Notes: generated by a model from the sequence alone, not told the origin. A stretch of DNA of 64,000 nucleotides from Streptomyces tubercidicus (GCF_027497495.1 NZ_CP114205.1:5270001-5334000); one strand, 5' to 3'. Shown: positions 22,740 through 32,538, counted from the stretch's first letter. Numbers and translations: made by a program.

Positions 22740-25700
22740 GTGGCGGGGACGGACACGGAACGAGCGGGCTGGGCGCGGCGGCTGACCCGCGACTGCTGGC
22801 AGTACCGGAAAGACGTGCTGCTCGCGCTCGGCTCCTCGCTCGTCGGGATGGCCGTATTGGCCCTGGTCCCGCTGGTACCGAAGCTGATCATCGACGATGT
22901 GATCGTCCGGCACGAGCGCTCCATCGGCCCCTGGGCCGCCCTGCTGGTCGTGGCCGCGGTCGTGGTCTACGTCCTCACCTACGTCCGCCGCTTCTACGGC
23001 GGCCGGCTCGCCCTGGACGTCCAGCACGATCTGCGGACCCGGATGTTCGGCTCGATCGCCCGGCTCGACGGGCGGCGGCAGGACGAGCTGAGCACCGGCC
23101 AGGTGGTCGGCCGCGCCACCAGCGACCTCCAGCTGATCCAGAGCCTGCTGTTCATGCTCCCGATGATGATCGGGAACGTGCTGCTGTTCGCGGTCTCGCT
23201 GGCCGTGATGGCGGTGCTGTCGCCGCTGCTCACCGTCGTCGCGCTGGCTGTCGCCCCCGCCCTGTGGTTCATCGCCAAGCGCAGCCGCGCCCGCCTCTTT
23301 CCCGCGACCTGGTACGCCCAGGGGCAGGCGGCCGCGGTGGCCGGTGTGGTGGACGGCGCGGTCACCGGTGTCCGGGTGGTCAAGGGCTTCGGGCAGGAGG
23401 ACCAGGAGACCGGGAAGCTGCGCGAGGTCAGCCGCCGGCTGTTCGCCGGGCGGCTGCGCACGGTCCGGCTCAACGCCCGTTACACCCCCGCCCTGCAGGC
23501 CGTCCCCGCGCTCGGCCAGGTCGCGATGCTGGCCCTCGGCGGCTGGATGGCCACGCAGGGGCAGGTCACCCTGGGCACCTTCGTCGCCTTCTCCACCTAC
23601 CTGGCGCAGCTGGTCGGCCCGGTCCGGATGCTGGCGATGATGCTGACCGTCGGCCAGCAGGCACGGGCCGGTGTGGAGCGGGTCTACGAGCTGATCGACA
23701 CCGAGCCGTCGATCGCCGAGCGGCCGGACGCCCATGAACTGCCCGCCGACGCCCCGGCGACCGTCGAGTTCGACGGGGTGACGTTCGGGTACGCGCCGCT
23801 GCACGAGGGCGAGGGCGAGGGCGACGGCGAGGATGCCGGGGCGGGCGCGGGTGACGGTGCGGGCGCGGGGAACGGCGCGGGATCCGGCCCGGCCGCACGG
23901 CCCGTCCGTCCCGTCCTGGAGGACTTCTCGCTGCGCATCGAGGCCGGTGAGACCGTCGCCGTGGTCGGCACGTCCGGCAGCGGCAAGTCCACGGTCTCGC
24001 TGCTGCTGCCGCGCTTCTACGACGTCTCCGCGGGCCGGGTCCTGGTGGGCGGCCACGATGTGCGCGACCTGACCCTGGAGTCGTTGCGGGCCGCCATCGG
24101 CCTGGTCCCGGAGAGCAGCTTCCTGTTCTCCGACTCCGTCCGCGACAACATCGCCTATGGCCACCCGGACGCCACCGACGCGCAGGTGCGCGCCGCGGCC
24201 CGCGCCGCCCAGGCCGACGGCTTCATTTCCGAGCTTCCCGAGGGCTATGACACCAAGGTCGGCGAGCAGGGGCTGACCCTGTCCGGCGGCCAGCGCCAGC
24301 GCGTCGCCCTGGCTCGCGCCATCCTCACCGACCCCCGGCTGCTGGTCCTGGACGATGCGACCTCGGCGGTCGACGCCCGGGTCGAGCACGAGATCCACGA
24401 GGCGCTGCGCGGCGTCATGGCGGGCCGTACGACCCTGCTCATCGCCCACCGCGCCTCCACCCTGGCGCTCGCCGACCGGATCGCCGTCCTCGACGGCGGG
24501 CGGCTGGTCGACCTCGGCACCCAGGAGGAGCTGGAGGACCGCTGTCCGCTCTACCGCAGGCTGCTGACCGACCCGGAGGAGCTGGGCGGCGTCGAGCGGG
24601 ACCCGGCCGGGGAGCTGGCGGGTGCCTTCGACGGTGAGTTCGCCGACGGTGGACTGCGGGAACGGGACCCGGCAGCGGACACCGACGGGCCCGACGGGGT
24701 CCGGTCCGGTGCGGCGGGCCGTCCCGGGGCGGACGGCACGATCACCCCCGAACTGTGGGTCCGCCGGGAGCAGGAGGCCGAGGCGGGCGGGGCCGGGATG
24801 GCGGCCCGTGCGGCAGCCGCGGCCGGGCCCGGCATCGGCGCCGCGATGGCCGGACTGCCCGCGACACCCGAACTCCTCGCCCAGGTCGCCGCGCTGCCGC
24901 CCGCCACGGACACCCCGGACGTCGACGAGGACCGGGCCGTGCGCCCCGAGGGCTCCTACGGCCTGCGCCGCCTTCTGCACGGCTTCGGCGGGCCGCTGGC
25001 CTTCGCGCTGGCTCTGGTCACCGTGGACGCCCTCGCCGGGCTGCTGCTGCCGGTGCTGATCCGGCAGGGCATCGACGAGGGCGTCCGCCGTGGCGCGCTG
25101 ATCGGTGTCTGGACGGCCGCTGTCATCGCCCTGGTCGTGGTCCTGGCCCAGTGGGCCGCGCAGATCGGCGGCAACCGCATGACCGGACGCATCGGCGAAC
25201 GGATCCTCTACTCCCTCCGGCTCAAGATCTTCGCGCAGCTGCAGCGCCTCGGGCTCGACTACTACGAGCGCGAGCTGACCGGCAAGATCATGACGAGGAT
25301 GACCACGGACGTGGACGCGCTGTCCACGTTCCTGCAGACCGGCCTGGTCACCGCCCTGGTCTCGATGCTGACCTTCTTCGGCATACTCGTCGCCCTGCTG
25401 GCCATCGACCTCCAGCTGGCCCTGGTCGTCTTCGCCACCCTCCCGCCGCTGATCATCGGCACGTACTTCTTCCGCAAGCAGAGCGTGCGGGCGTACGAGC
25501 TGGCGCGCGAGCGGATCAGCGTCGTCAACGGCGACCTCCAGGAGAGCGTGGCCGGACTGCGGATCGTGCAGGCGTTCCGGCGCGAGGGGCAGGGCGCGGA
25601 GCGGTTCGCCGCCCGCAGCGACGACTACCGCCGGGCCCGGGTCCGCGGCCAGTTCCTGATATCCGTCTACTTCCCGTTCGTCCAGCTGCTGTCGTCCGTG

Positions 25701-26690
25701 GCGGCGGCCCTGGTGCTGATCGTCGGCGCCGGCCGGGTCGGCTCCGGAACCCTCACCGCCGGTGCGCTGGTCGCCTACCTGCTCTACATCGATCTGTTCT
25801 TCGCCCCGGTCCAGCAGCTCTCCCAGGTCTTCGACGGCTACCAGCAGGCGTCCGTCTCGCTCGGCCGGATCCAGGAGCTGCTGCGCGAGCCGACGACCAC
25901 CCCGGCCGTCGAGCGGCCCCGCGCGGTGCCCGCCCTGCGCGGCGCCATCACCTTCGACGATGTGCACTTCCACTACGGCGGCCAGGGGGAGGAGCCGGCG
26001 CTGGCCGGTGTCGCGCTGACCATCCCGGCCGGCCAGACCGTCGCCTTCGTCGGCGAGACCGGCGCGGGCAAGTCCACCCTGGTCAAGCTGGTCGCGCGGT
26101 ACTACGACCCGTCCTCGGGCGCGGTCCGGGTCGACGGCACCGATCTGCGCGAACTGGACCTGACCGGCTACCGCCGCCGCCTCGGCGTCGTCCCCCAGGA
26201 GTCCTACCTCTTCGCCGGGACGGTCCGGGACGCCATCGCCTACGGCCGCCCGGACGCCACCGACGCCGAGGTGGAGGCCGCCGCGCGGGCCGTCGGCGCC
26301 CACCCGATGATCGCCACCCTGGACGGCGGCTACCTCCACGAGGTCGCCGAGCGCGGCCGCAACCTCTCGGCCGGCCAGCGGCAGCTGCTGGCGCTGGCCC
26401 GCGCCGAACTCGTCGACCCGGATGTGCTGTTGCTCGACGAGGCCACCGCGTCCCTGGACCTGGCCACCGAAGCGGTCGTCAACCAGGCCACCGACCGGCT
26501 CGTCGGCCGCCGCACCACCCTCGTCGTCGCCCACCGGCTGACCACCGCGGCCCGCGCGGACCGGGTCGTGGTGCTCGACCAGGGCCGCATAGTCGAGGAC
26601 GGCAGCCATGCCCAGCTCCTCGCCCACGACGGCCGCTATGCGGAGCTGTGGCGCACCTTCACGGGCGAGGAGGAGGAACTGGCGGCCTGA
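22740..26690 (+). CDS. Fused two-half ABC exporter (TMD-NBD-TMD-NBD)
   Basis: A 1316-residue full-length type IV ABC exporter in which both half-transporters are fused. NBD1 has Walker A 'GTSGSGKST' (about 409), signature 'LSGGQRQR' (about 514) and Walker B 'LLVLDDATSAVD', with Asp where the catalytic Glu should be. NBD2 has 'GETGAGKST' (about 1103), a changed signature 'LSAGQRQL' and an intact 'LLLDEATASLD'. This asymmetry predicts one degenerate and one hydrolytic site, as in heterodimeric exporters such as TM287/288. GTG 22740 is chosen because GGCGGGAGG precedes it. A low-complexity Glu/Gly/Ala insert interrupts NBD1 just before Walker A. The linker between halves is about 150 residues. 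Substrate unknown, possibly a drug or lipid. Confidence 0.92.
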   Translation: MAGTDTERAGWARRLTRDCWQYRKDVLLALGSSLVGMAVLALVPLVPKLIIDDVIVRHERSIGPWAALLVVAAVVVYVLTYVRRFYGGRLALDVQHDLRTRMFGSIARLDGRRQDELSTGQVVGRATSDLQLIQSLLFMLPMMIGNVLLFAVSLAVMAVLSPLLTVVALAVAPALWFIAKRSRARLFPATWYAQGQAAAVAGVVDGAVTGVRVVKGFGQEDQETGKLREVSRRLFAGRLRTVRLNARYTPALQAVPALGQVAMLALGGWMATQGQVTLGTFVAFSTYLAQLVGPVRMLAMMLTVGQQARAGVERVYELIDTEPSIAERPDAHELPADAPATVEFDGVTFGYAPLHEGEGEGDGEDAGAGAGDGAGAGNGAGSGPAARPVRPVLEDFSLRIEAGETVAVVGTSGSGKSTVSLLLPRFYDVSAGRVLVGGHDVRDLTLESLRAAIGLVPESSFLFSDSVRDNIAYGHPDATDAQVRAAARAAQADGFISELPEGYDTKVGEQGLTLSGGQRQRVALARAILTDPRLLVLDDATSAVDARVEHEIHEALRGVMAGRTTLLIAHRASTLALADRIAVLDGGRLVDLGTQEELEDRCPLYRRLLTDPEELGGVERDPAGELAGAFDGEFADGGLRERDPAADTDGPDGVRSGAAGRPGADGTITPELWVRREQEAEAGGAGMAARAAAAAGPGIGAAMAGLPATPELLAQVAALPPATDTPDVDEDRAVRPEGSYGLRRLLHGFGGPLAFALALVTVDALAGLLLPVLIRQGIDEGVRRGALIGVWTAAVIALVVVLAQWAAQIGGNRMTGRIGERILYSLRLKIFAQLQRLGLDYYERELTGKIMTRMTTDVDALSTFLQTGLVTALVSMLTFFGILVALLAIDLQLALVVFATLPPLIIGTYFFRKQSVRAYELARERISVVNGDLQESVAGLRIVQAFRREGQGAERFAARSDDYRRARVRGQFLISVYFPFVQLLSSVAAALVLIVGAGRVGSGTLTAGALVAYLLYIDLFFAPVQQLSQVFDGYQQASVSLGRIQELLREPTTTPAVERPRAVPALRGAITFDDVHFHYGGQGEEPALAGVALTIPAGQTVAFVGETGAGKSTLVKLVARYYDPSSGAVRVDGTDLRELDLTGYRRRLGVVPQESYLFAGTVRDAIAYGRPDATDAEVEAAARAVGAHPMIATLDGGYLHEVAERGRNLSAGQRQLLALARAELVDPDVLLLDEATASLDLATEAVVNQATDRLVGRRTTLVVAHRLTTAARADRVVVLDQGRIVEDGSHAQLLAHDGRYAELWRTFTGEEEELAA

Positions 26691-26930
26691 GACCGGGGAG
26701 GGCGGACGGCCTGAGGCCGGGGGGCCGGGCGGTCTGACGCCGGGGGAGGCGGACGGCCTGACGCCGGGGGAGGTCGGGCGGCCTGACGGCCTGTCCCCTG
26801 GGCCGTTCGGGTGCCGGTGCGCGGCAGCCCGACGCGGACGGCTGATCCACCGAACGGCGCCAAGGGCTGGTGGCACCCCCGCCGCGCCGATAGGTTCAGC
26901 CCGACCTTTGCTATCCCAAGGGGAGGGTGC
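26691..26930. repeat. GC-rich direct repeats upstream of the S37 peptidase gene
   Basis: Several copies of GGCCTGACGCCGGGGGAGG and shortened variants fill about 26700-26800. They alternate with GGCGGACGGCCTGA. The remainder up to 26930 has no gene. CTATCCC and GGGGAGGG just before the start belong to the next gene's promoter and ribosome-binding site. Confidence 0.7.
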
Positions 26931-28349
26931 ATGCGCAAGGCCACCAGATGGCTGCTGTCGCTCGCGGTGCTCATAGGCACGGCGGGAGCCGGCAGCACGC
27001 CGGCCGGGGCGGCGACCGCCGCCGGGCCGCGGACCGAGGACATCAAGGACCGGATCCTGGCGATTCCGGGGATGAGCCTCATCGAGGAAAAGCCGGTCGA
27101 CGGCTACCGCTACTTCGTTTTGAATTACACCCAGCCGGTTGACCACAGGCACCCCTCGAAGGGGACCTTCCAGCAGCGGCTGACCCTGCTGCACAAGTCG
27201 GTGGACCGGCCGACGGTGTTCTTCACCTCCGGGTACAACGTGAGCACCACACCGTCCCGCAGTGAACCCACCAAGATCATCGACGGCAACCAAGTCTCGA
27301 TGGAGTACCGGTACTTCACCCCGTCGCGGCCCACGCCCACCGACTGGAAGAAGCTGGACATCCGGCAGGCCGCCAATGACCAGCACCGCATCTTCCAGGC
27401 GCTGCACCGCATCTACGGCAAGAACTGGATCGACACCGGCGGCAGCAAGGGCGGCATGACCGCCACGTACTACCGCCGCTTCTTCCCGCACGACATGAAC
27501 GGCACCGTCGCCTATGTCGCGCCCAACGACGTACGCAACGACGAGGACTCGGCGTACGACAGGTTCTTCCGGACCGTCGGGACCGCGAAGTGCCGCACCG
27601 CCCTCACCGCCATCGAGCGGGAGGCCCTGGTGCGCCGCGGGGAGATGGTCAAGCGCTTCCAGGACTGGGCCGACAAGGAGAAGCAGACCTTCACCAAGGT
27701 CGGTAACGCCGACCGGGCCTATGAAGTCATGGTCACGGACCTGGTGTTCGGGTTCTGGCAGTACCAGCCGGCCGAGACCGCCTGCGCCGAGGTGCCCGCG
27801 CCGACCGTCTCCACCGACGAGCTGTGGAAGTGGATGGACAAGGTCGGCGGCTTCGACAGCTACACCGACCAGGGCATGGAGCCGTACACGCCGTACTACT
27901 ACCAGGCGGGCACCCAGCTCGGCGAGCCCGGCTACGGCTACCCGCAGCTGGCCGGTCTGCTGAAGTACCCCGGCATCAACAACTCCCGGTCGTTCGTGCC
28001 GAAGGACATCCCGATGCGCTTCGACCGGCGCGCGATGCCCGACGTCGACCGCTGGGTGCGCCACCACGCGCAGCGCATGATGTTCGTCAACGGCGAGTAC
28101 GACCCGTGGAGTTCGGAGCACTTCCGGGTCGGCAAGGGCGCCCGGGACTCCTATGTCTTCACCGTGCCCGGCGGCAACCACGGCTCGAACATCGCGAAGC
28201 TGAAGGAGGCCGACCGCACCAAGGCCACCGCCGAGCTTCTCGACTGGGCCGGTGTCCCGGCCCCGGCCGGCAAGCCCACCCCGCTGGCCCCGGACAACAA
28301 GAAGCTGGACAAGCAGGAGCTCCGGCGGATGCCGCTGCTGCGGCCCTGA
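26931..28349 (+). CDS. Secreted PS-10/S37 family serine aminopeptidase
   Basis: A 472-residue secreted peptidase. The signal peptide 'RKATRWLLSLAVLIGTAGA' ends near residue 28. 'DTGGSKGGMTA' carries the nucleophile Ser (about 172), 'NGEYDPWSS' the Asp (about 391) and 'PGGNHGSNI' the His (about 416), an alpha/beta-hydrolase triad. The domain matches the PS-10 (S37) family of Streptomyces prolyl tripeptidyl aminopeptidases, which remove tripeptides such as Pro-containing ones from peptide N-termini. Annotation pipelines sometimes call these S28. The ATG at 26931 has GGGGAGGG close upstream. The downstream stem-loop suggests a single-gene transcript. Confidence 0.9.
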   Translation: MRKATRWLLSLAVLIGTAGAGSTPAGAATAAGPRTEDIKDRILAIPGMSLIEEKPVDGYRYFVLNYTQPVDHRHPSKGTFQQRLTLLHKSVDRPTVFFTSGYNVSTTPSRSEPTKIIDGNQVSMEYRYFTPSRPTPTDWKKLDIRQAANDQHRIFQALHRIYGKNWIDTGGSKGGMTATYYRRFFPHDMNGTVAYVAPNDVRNDEDSAYDRFFRTVGTAKCRTALTAIEREALVRRGEMVKRFQDWADKEKQTFTKVGNADRAYEVMVTDLVFGFWQYQPAETACAEVPAPTVSTDELWKWMDKVGGFDSYTDQGMEPYTPYYYQAGTQLGEPGYGYPQLAGLLKYPGINNSRSFVPKDIPMRFDRRAMPDVDRWVRHHAQRMMFVNGEYDPWSSEHFRVGKGARDSYVFTVPGGNHGSNIAKLKEADRTKATAELLDWAGVPAPAGKPTPLAPDNKKLDKQELRRMPLLRP

Positions 28350-28417
28350 GCCCGTCCGCGACCGCCGGGCCGCAGCGCCCGGCGGCCGCGGTGAGGTGAC
28401 AGCCCGGACAGACCGGA

Positions 28418-28453
28418 ACGGCGCGCTCCCCGGGGACAGGGGGAGCGCGCCGT
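28418..28453. terminator. Strong terminator after the S37 peptidase gene
   Basis: ACGGCGCGCTCCC (28418-28430) and GGGAGCGCGCCGT (28441-28453) are perfect 13-bp arms with a 10-nt loop. Confidence 0.85.
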
Positions 28454-28552
28454 GTCCGTGTGCGTGTCCGCGTCCGTCCGCGCGTCCGCGCGTCCGTGTC
28501 CGCGTCCGTGCACGCCTCCCTCCCCGCGTCCGTCTGCGCGTCCGTGCCCGGC
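28453..28552. repeat. GTCCGCG-type simple repeat
   Basis: About 100 bp built from GTCCGTG, GTCCGCG and GCGTCC units without a fixed period, in the convergent gap between the peptidase and the GH3 gene. No gene. Confidence 0.7.
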
Positions 28553-30394
28553 TCAGTACGTCAGCCCGTGGCCGATCTGGTAGAGCGCGTGGGTCGGGGC
28601 GTCGGCGCGCATTATCGGGACGGGCAGCCGGCCCGCCGGATCCCGCTGGCCGGCGATCACCCGGGCCGCCGCCCGCAGCTCCACATCGGTCCAGGAGTAG
28701 CTGGCCAGCGCCGCCCGCACGCCGCCCAACTGGGCGATGTCATAAGGGTTGCGCACCGCCAGCTGGACCACCGGCTTGCCCGTGGCGAGGAGCGCGTCGA
28801 CCAGCTTCCGCTGGGCCGAGCCCGCCGTCACGTTGTAGGTGGCCACCACCACCGCGTCCCGCTCGCCGAGCGCCGCCACCGCCTCGTCGATCCGCTGCTG
28901 GGTCGGCGTCATCCCCGTGGAGAGGGCGGTGGCCGTGAAGCCCAGCTCGGTCAGGGCCCGCGCCAGCACCGTGGTGGGCGGACCGCCGGTCCCGGATGGC
29001 GCGGCCGCGTCGACGCCCGCCACCAGCACCCGGCGCTCCCGGCGCCGGGACAGCGGAAGGATGCCGGTGTCGTTGCGCAGCAGCGTGGTGGTGCGGTCCG
29101 CGATCCGGTCGGCGGTGGCGAGGTGCGCGCGGGTGCCGACGGCCCGGTCCACGGCCCGGTGGGTGGTGTACGGGTCCCTGAAGAGCCCGCGCCGTTCCTT
29201 GAGCAGCAGAATGCGCAGCAGCTTCGCGTCGAGATCCCGCTCGGTCAGCTCGCCCTCCTTGAGCGCCTTGAGGACGGCACCGTGCGCGAGGGCCAGGTCC
29301 GGAGGGTTCAGCAGCTGGTCGACACCGGCCTTGAGGGCGAGCACCGGCACCCGGGCGTCGCCGTACTTCACCCGTACGCCCTCCATCCCGAGGGAGTCGG
29401 TCACCACCACACCGTCGTAGCCGAGCCGTTCGCGCAGGATGCCGGTGAGGATGGGGCGGGAGAGGGTCGCCGGGTCCTCGCTGGGGTCGAAGGCGGGCAC
29501 GACGATATGCGCCGTCATGATCGAATCGATACCGGCGGCGATCGCGGCCCGGAACGGCGGCGCGTCCAGCCGCTCCCACTCCTCGGCGCTGTGGTGGATG
29601 TACGGCAGCCCGACATGGCTGTCCGTGTCGGTGTCGCCGTGCCCGGGGAAGTGCTTGGCGCAGGCGGCGATCCCGGCGCCCTGATAGCCCTTCACCTCGG
29701 CGGTGACCATACGGGCCACGGCCTGCGGGTCCGCGCCGAAGGAGCGCACGCCGATGACCGGGTTGGCGGGGTTGACATTGACATCGGCGTCCGGCGCGTA
29801 GTCCTGCCGGATGCCCATGGCGAACAGCTCCTCGCCGGCGATCCGCGCCGCCGTACGGGCATCCTCGCGGGAGCCGCCCGCGCCGAGCGCCATCGCCCCG
29901 GGGAAGAGCGTCGCGGGGGCACCGACGCGGGCCACTATGCCGTGTTCCTGGTCGGTGGAGATCAGCACCGGGACGGGGAGGCGCTGCGCGGCGGCGGCCT
30001 TCTGGATGCCGTTGGAGAGGTCGGCGATCTGGTGCGGTTCACGGGTGTTGTGCGCCCAGCCGAAGTAGATGATGCCGCCGACGTGGTACTTGGCGATCAG
30101 CTCGGCGGCGTTGGCGACGCCGATCTCCTTCTGGTTCGCGGCGGCATCGGCCGGGTCGGGGTCGGTGGCGGAGTGTCCGAAGACCCGCATGACGAACAGC
30201 TGGCCGACCTTTTCCTCCGGCGTCATACGGGAGATGAGGCGGCGCAGCCGGGCCCGGGCGGCGGCGGACGGGGCGGGGGCGGCGGGCCGGTGTCCGATGG
30301 CGGGTGCCGTACCCTGCGCGGGCCCGGCCCCCGCACCCGCGGCAGCGGCGGCCGCAGCGGCCGCGGTGGTCAGGACGGTACGTCTGGAGTGCAT
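28553..30394 (-). CDS. Secreted GH3 beta-N-acetylhexosaminidase
   Basis: A 613-residue exported enzyme. The N-terminus 'MHSRRTVLTTAAAAAAAAAG' has a twin-arginine followed by an Ala-rich segment, suggesting Tat export. The GH3 TIM barrel has 'STDQEHGIVAR', the NagZ-type loop 'KHFPGHGDTDTDSH' whose His/Asp pair serves as acid/base, and the nucleophile Asp in 'VVTDSLGMEGV'. A C-terminal alpha/beta domain follows. It should remove terminal N-acetylglucosamine from muropeptides or chitin fragments outside the cell. The ATG at 30394 has AGGAG about 6 nt upstream. A longer frame upstream has no such site. Confidence 0.92.
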   Translation of the reverse strand: MHSRRTVLTTAAAAAAAAAGAGAGPAQGTAPAIGHRPAAPAPSAAARARLRRLISRMTPEEKVGQLFVMRVFGHSATDPDPADAAANQKEIGVANAAELIAKYHVGGIIYFGWAHNTREPHQIADLSNGIQKAAAAQRLPVPVLISTDQEHGIVARVGAPATLFPGAMALGAGGSREDARTAARIAGEELFAMGIRQDYAPDADVNVNPANPVIGVRSFGADPQAVARMVTAEVKGYQGAGIAACAKHFPGHGDTDTDSHVGLPYIHHSAEEWERLDAPPFRAAIAAGIDSIMTAHIVVPAFDPSEDPATLSRPILTGILRERLGYDGVVVTDSLGMEGVRVKYGDARVPVLALKAGVDQLLNPPDLALAHGAVLKALKEGELTERDLDAKLLRILLLKERRGLFRDPYTTHRAVDRAVGTRAHLATADRIADRTTTLLRNDTGILPLSRRRERRVLVAGVDAAAPSGTGGPPTTVLARALTELGFTATALSTGMTPTQQRIDEAVAALGERDAVVVATYNVTAGSAQRKLVDALLATGKPVVQLAVRNPYDIAQLGGVRAALASYSWTDVELRAAARVIAGQRDPAGRLPVPIMRADAPTHALYQIGHGLTY

Positions 30395-30431
30395 CTGCGC
30401 TCCTTCCGGAGGGCTTCCTCGGCTCATTGAA

Positions 30432-30441
30432 GGAAACTTCC
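30432..30441. promoter_or_regulatory. Short palindrome upstream of the GH3 gene
   Basis: GGAA-AC-TTCC lies 38 nt upstream of the GH3 start. RpiR/MurR-type regulators of amino sugar genes bind GAAA/TTTC-rich palindromes, so this is a weak candidate operator. It may be chance. Confidence 0.3.
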
Positions 30442-30555
30442 AAGGAGACACGGATAGCCGGAAAACTATTGTCGGTCAATGACGTGAACCGTGGTGGCGC
30501 CCAGGTATTGCGGGGTGGGCGGGGGTGTGTGATGGGGGCGCGCGCCCCGCCCGGC

Positions 30556-31458
30556 TCAGCCGCCATCGCCTCCCTTGAGGAGCCGCTGGAGATACGCGCG
30601 GCCCGCGGGGAGGAGGGCGGGGAGGTCGGCCGCCTCGGGGTGCCAGCGTTTCTCGTACTCCCAGCAGAGCCAGCCGCCGGTGCCCTGGTCATAGGTGCCT
30701 TCGGGGGCCGGCACGGGGCCGTGGGCGTCCGCGGGCTGCTGGTTCAGGGTCTTCAGGGCGGCCGCCAGCGGGACGGCGCCTGCGCCGAGCGGGACAGGGG
30801 TGCGGTCCTCGGCCGAGGCGACGTCCTTGACCTGTACGTAGCCCAGGTGCGGGGCGAGCGCGGCATGGGTGTCGGCCGGCTCCTCACCGCCGAGCCAGCT
30901 GTGCAGCACATCCCAGAGCGCCCCGATCTGACGATGGCCCACGGGGCCCAGCACGCGGGCGGCGGCCGCGCCCGTACGGTGCGAGTCATGGGTCTCCAGC
31001 AGCACCCGGACGCCCCGTTCGGCCGCGAGCGGCGCCACCGCGGCGAGCCGCCGGGCGGCATCCGCGTCCGCCTCGGCCGCCGGACGCTCCCCGCCGCCGG
31101 GGAAGACCCGCACATACGGGGCACCCAGATCGGCGGCGAGCCACACCAGCTCGCTCAGCTCCTGCGCCAGCTCCTCCTCGCCCGCCGCCTCCCGGGCCGC
31201 CGCGACCTGCGCGTACCCGGCGACGGCCAGGATCTCGACCCCGGCGGCCGCGAACTGCTCGCGCACCGCGGCCCGTTCCCGTGTCCCGATCAGCGGATGC
31301 ACCGGTTCCTCCGGATGGGCCCGCAGCTCCACGCCCTGATACCCGGTATCGGTGGCCAGCCGCAGTACGTCGGCCACCGGCATGCCGGGCACCCCGAGGG
31401 TGGAGAAAGCGAAGCGCATCGCGGGGGCGGTGCCGTGTGCGTTGCCCGTGCTGACCAT
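30556..31458 (-). CDS. Sugar phosphate isomerase/epimerase family TIM-barrel protein
   Basis: A 300-residue xylose-isomerase-like TIM barrel. It begins 'RFAFSTLGVPGMPVADVLRLA' after a short variable N-terminus and includes 'GYQGVELRAHPEEP', 'LGAPYVRVFPGGG', 'VRVLLETHDSHRTG' (metal-ligand Glu/His region), 'ALWDVLHSWLGGE' and 'GYVQVKDVA', ending with 'GWLCWEYEKRWHP', where a metal-binding Glu is expected. Family members isomerise or dehydrate sugars and inosose using a divalent metal. The ATG at 31458 has AGGAGG upstream. It follows the MarR-acetyltransferase gene by 72 nt on the same strand and may be cotranscribed. Substrate unknown. Confidence 0.85.
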   Translation of the reverse strand: MVSTGNAHGTAPAMRFAFSTLGVPGMPVADVLRLATDTGYQGVELRAHPEEPVHPLIGTRERAAVREQFAAAGVEILAVAGYAQVAAAREAAGEEELAQELSELVWLAADLGAPYVRVFPGGGERPAAEADADAARRLAAVAPLAAERGVRVLLETHDSHRTGAAAARVLGPVGHRQIGALWDVLHSWLGGEEPADTHAALAPHLGYVQVKDVASAEDRTPVPLGAGAVPLAAALKTLNQQPADAHGPVPAPEGTYDQGTGGWLCWEYEKRWHPEAADLPALLPAGRAYLQRLLKGGDGG

Positions 31459-31530
31459 GCCTGGGTTCCTCCTCGTCAGGTCACGCCGTCGTCGTCCGTC
31501 CTTTCATCCCTGCCCGCGATATCCGCCGCA

Positions 31531-32538
31531 TCACAGGGCCAGCCGCCAGTCCTGGCCGACCAGGTCCTGCCCGAAGCTGTGATGCGCAGCCTCGCTGACC
31601 AGCTCGAACCCGGCTCGCTGATAGATGCTGCGGGCCGCGCCGAGGACGGAGTTGGTCCACAGCACCATCTCCCCGTACCCGGCCCCGCGGGCGAACTCCA
31701 CACAGGCATCGACCAGTTGACGGCCTATCCCGTGCCCCCGGGCGTCCGGCTCCACCAGCAGCAGCCGCAGCCGGGCGACCCCGGGCCTGCCGTCCCGGAC
31801 GCACATCACGGCGCCCGCCCGGCGCCCGTCCAGCTCCGCTATCCAGGTGCGGTCCCACCGCGGGTCGAAGCCCTCGGCGTACTCCGCGATGATCCGGGCC
31901 ACCAGCGCCTCATAGCTCAGATCGAAGCCGTACTCGGCGGCGTAGAGCGCGGCGTTGCGCTCCACCATCCAGCCCAGGTCCCCGGGGCCGGTCGTGCGCA
32001 GCGTCACCTGGGGCGCCCGGTCCCCGGACGGCTGCTCCGCGCCCTCGCCGAGCAGTGCGCGGATGGTCCGCATGGCGTCCGTCAGCCGGGCCCGGTCCCC
32101 GGCCGGGAGCTGCTCCAGCAGTGATCCGGCGGCGTCCTGTGAGCGCTCCTCCAGCAGGCCGGCCGCCTCCCGGCCGCCGTCGGTCAGCGTGATGCGCTGC
32201 CGCCGGGGATCCTGCTCGGACTTGCCGCGGGTGATCAGCTCGCGGTCCTCGAACTTGCCGAGCAGCCTGCTCAGATAGCCCGCGTCCAGCGACAGCGAAG
32301 CCCGCAGATCCGCGGCGTCGACCCGCTCGTGGTGCGCGACCTCGTAGAGCACCCGGGCCTCGGTGAGGGTGAACGGGGTGTAGAGATGCCGCCCGTAGTC
32401 GAGGGCGCCGATCAGGTTCGTATAGAAGCGGTTGAATCTGCGCAGCTCACGGACGTCGGGCGCGGCCTCGCGCGCCGCGCCGGACATGGTGTCCGACGCC
32501 GCGCCGGACGTCGTGTCGGATGCCGTGCCAGTTGTCAT
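31531..32538 (-). CDS. MarR-GNAT fusion protein
   Basis: A 335-residue two-domain protein. Residues about 30-165 are a MarR winged helix ('FTLTEARVLYEVAHHERVDAADLRASLSLDAGYLSRLLGKFEDR', then 'DPRRQRITLTDGGREAAGLL'). Residues about 175-335 are a GNAT domain ('VARLRLLLVEPDARGHGIGRQLVDACVEFA', 'VLGAARSIYQRAGFELVSEA'). The fusion is known in actinobacteria and is annotated as a bifunctional HTH/GNAT protein. The ATG 32538 is chosen for the GAGGGG upstream. A Ser/Thr/Ala/Asp-rich N-terminal arm of about 25 residues contains the repeat 'ASDT.SGAA'. It is divergent from the Gfo/Idh operon with a perfect palindrome between them. Confidence 0.92.
   Translation of the reverse strand: MTTGTASDTTSGAASDTMSGAAREAAPDVRELRRFNRFYTNLIGALDYGRHLYTPFTLTEARVLYEVAHHERVDAADLRASLSLDAGYLSRLLGKFEDRELITRGKSEQDPRRQRITLTDGGREAAGLLEERSQDAAGSLLEQLPAGDRARLTDAMRTIRALLGEGAEQPSGDRAPQVTLRTTGPGDLGWMVERNAALYAAEYGFDLSYEALVARIIAEYAEGFDPRWDRTWIAELDGRRAGAVMCVRDGRPGVARLRLLLVEPDARGHGIGRQLVDACVEFARGAGYGEMVLWTNSVLGAARSIYQRAGFELVSEAAHHSFGQDLVGQDWRLAL

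Noticed and set aside
21249..28181. Minus-strand open frame of about 2310 codons opposite the GH65, ABC exporter and peptidase genes
   Set aside because: It is the antisense shadow of three strong plus-strand genes with clear motifs. High GC keeps the opposite frame open, and the translation has no recognisable domain.
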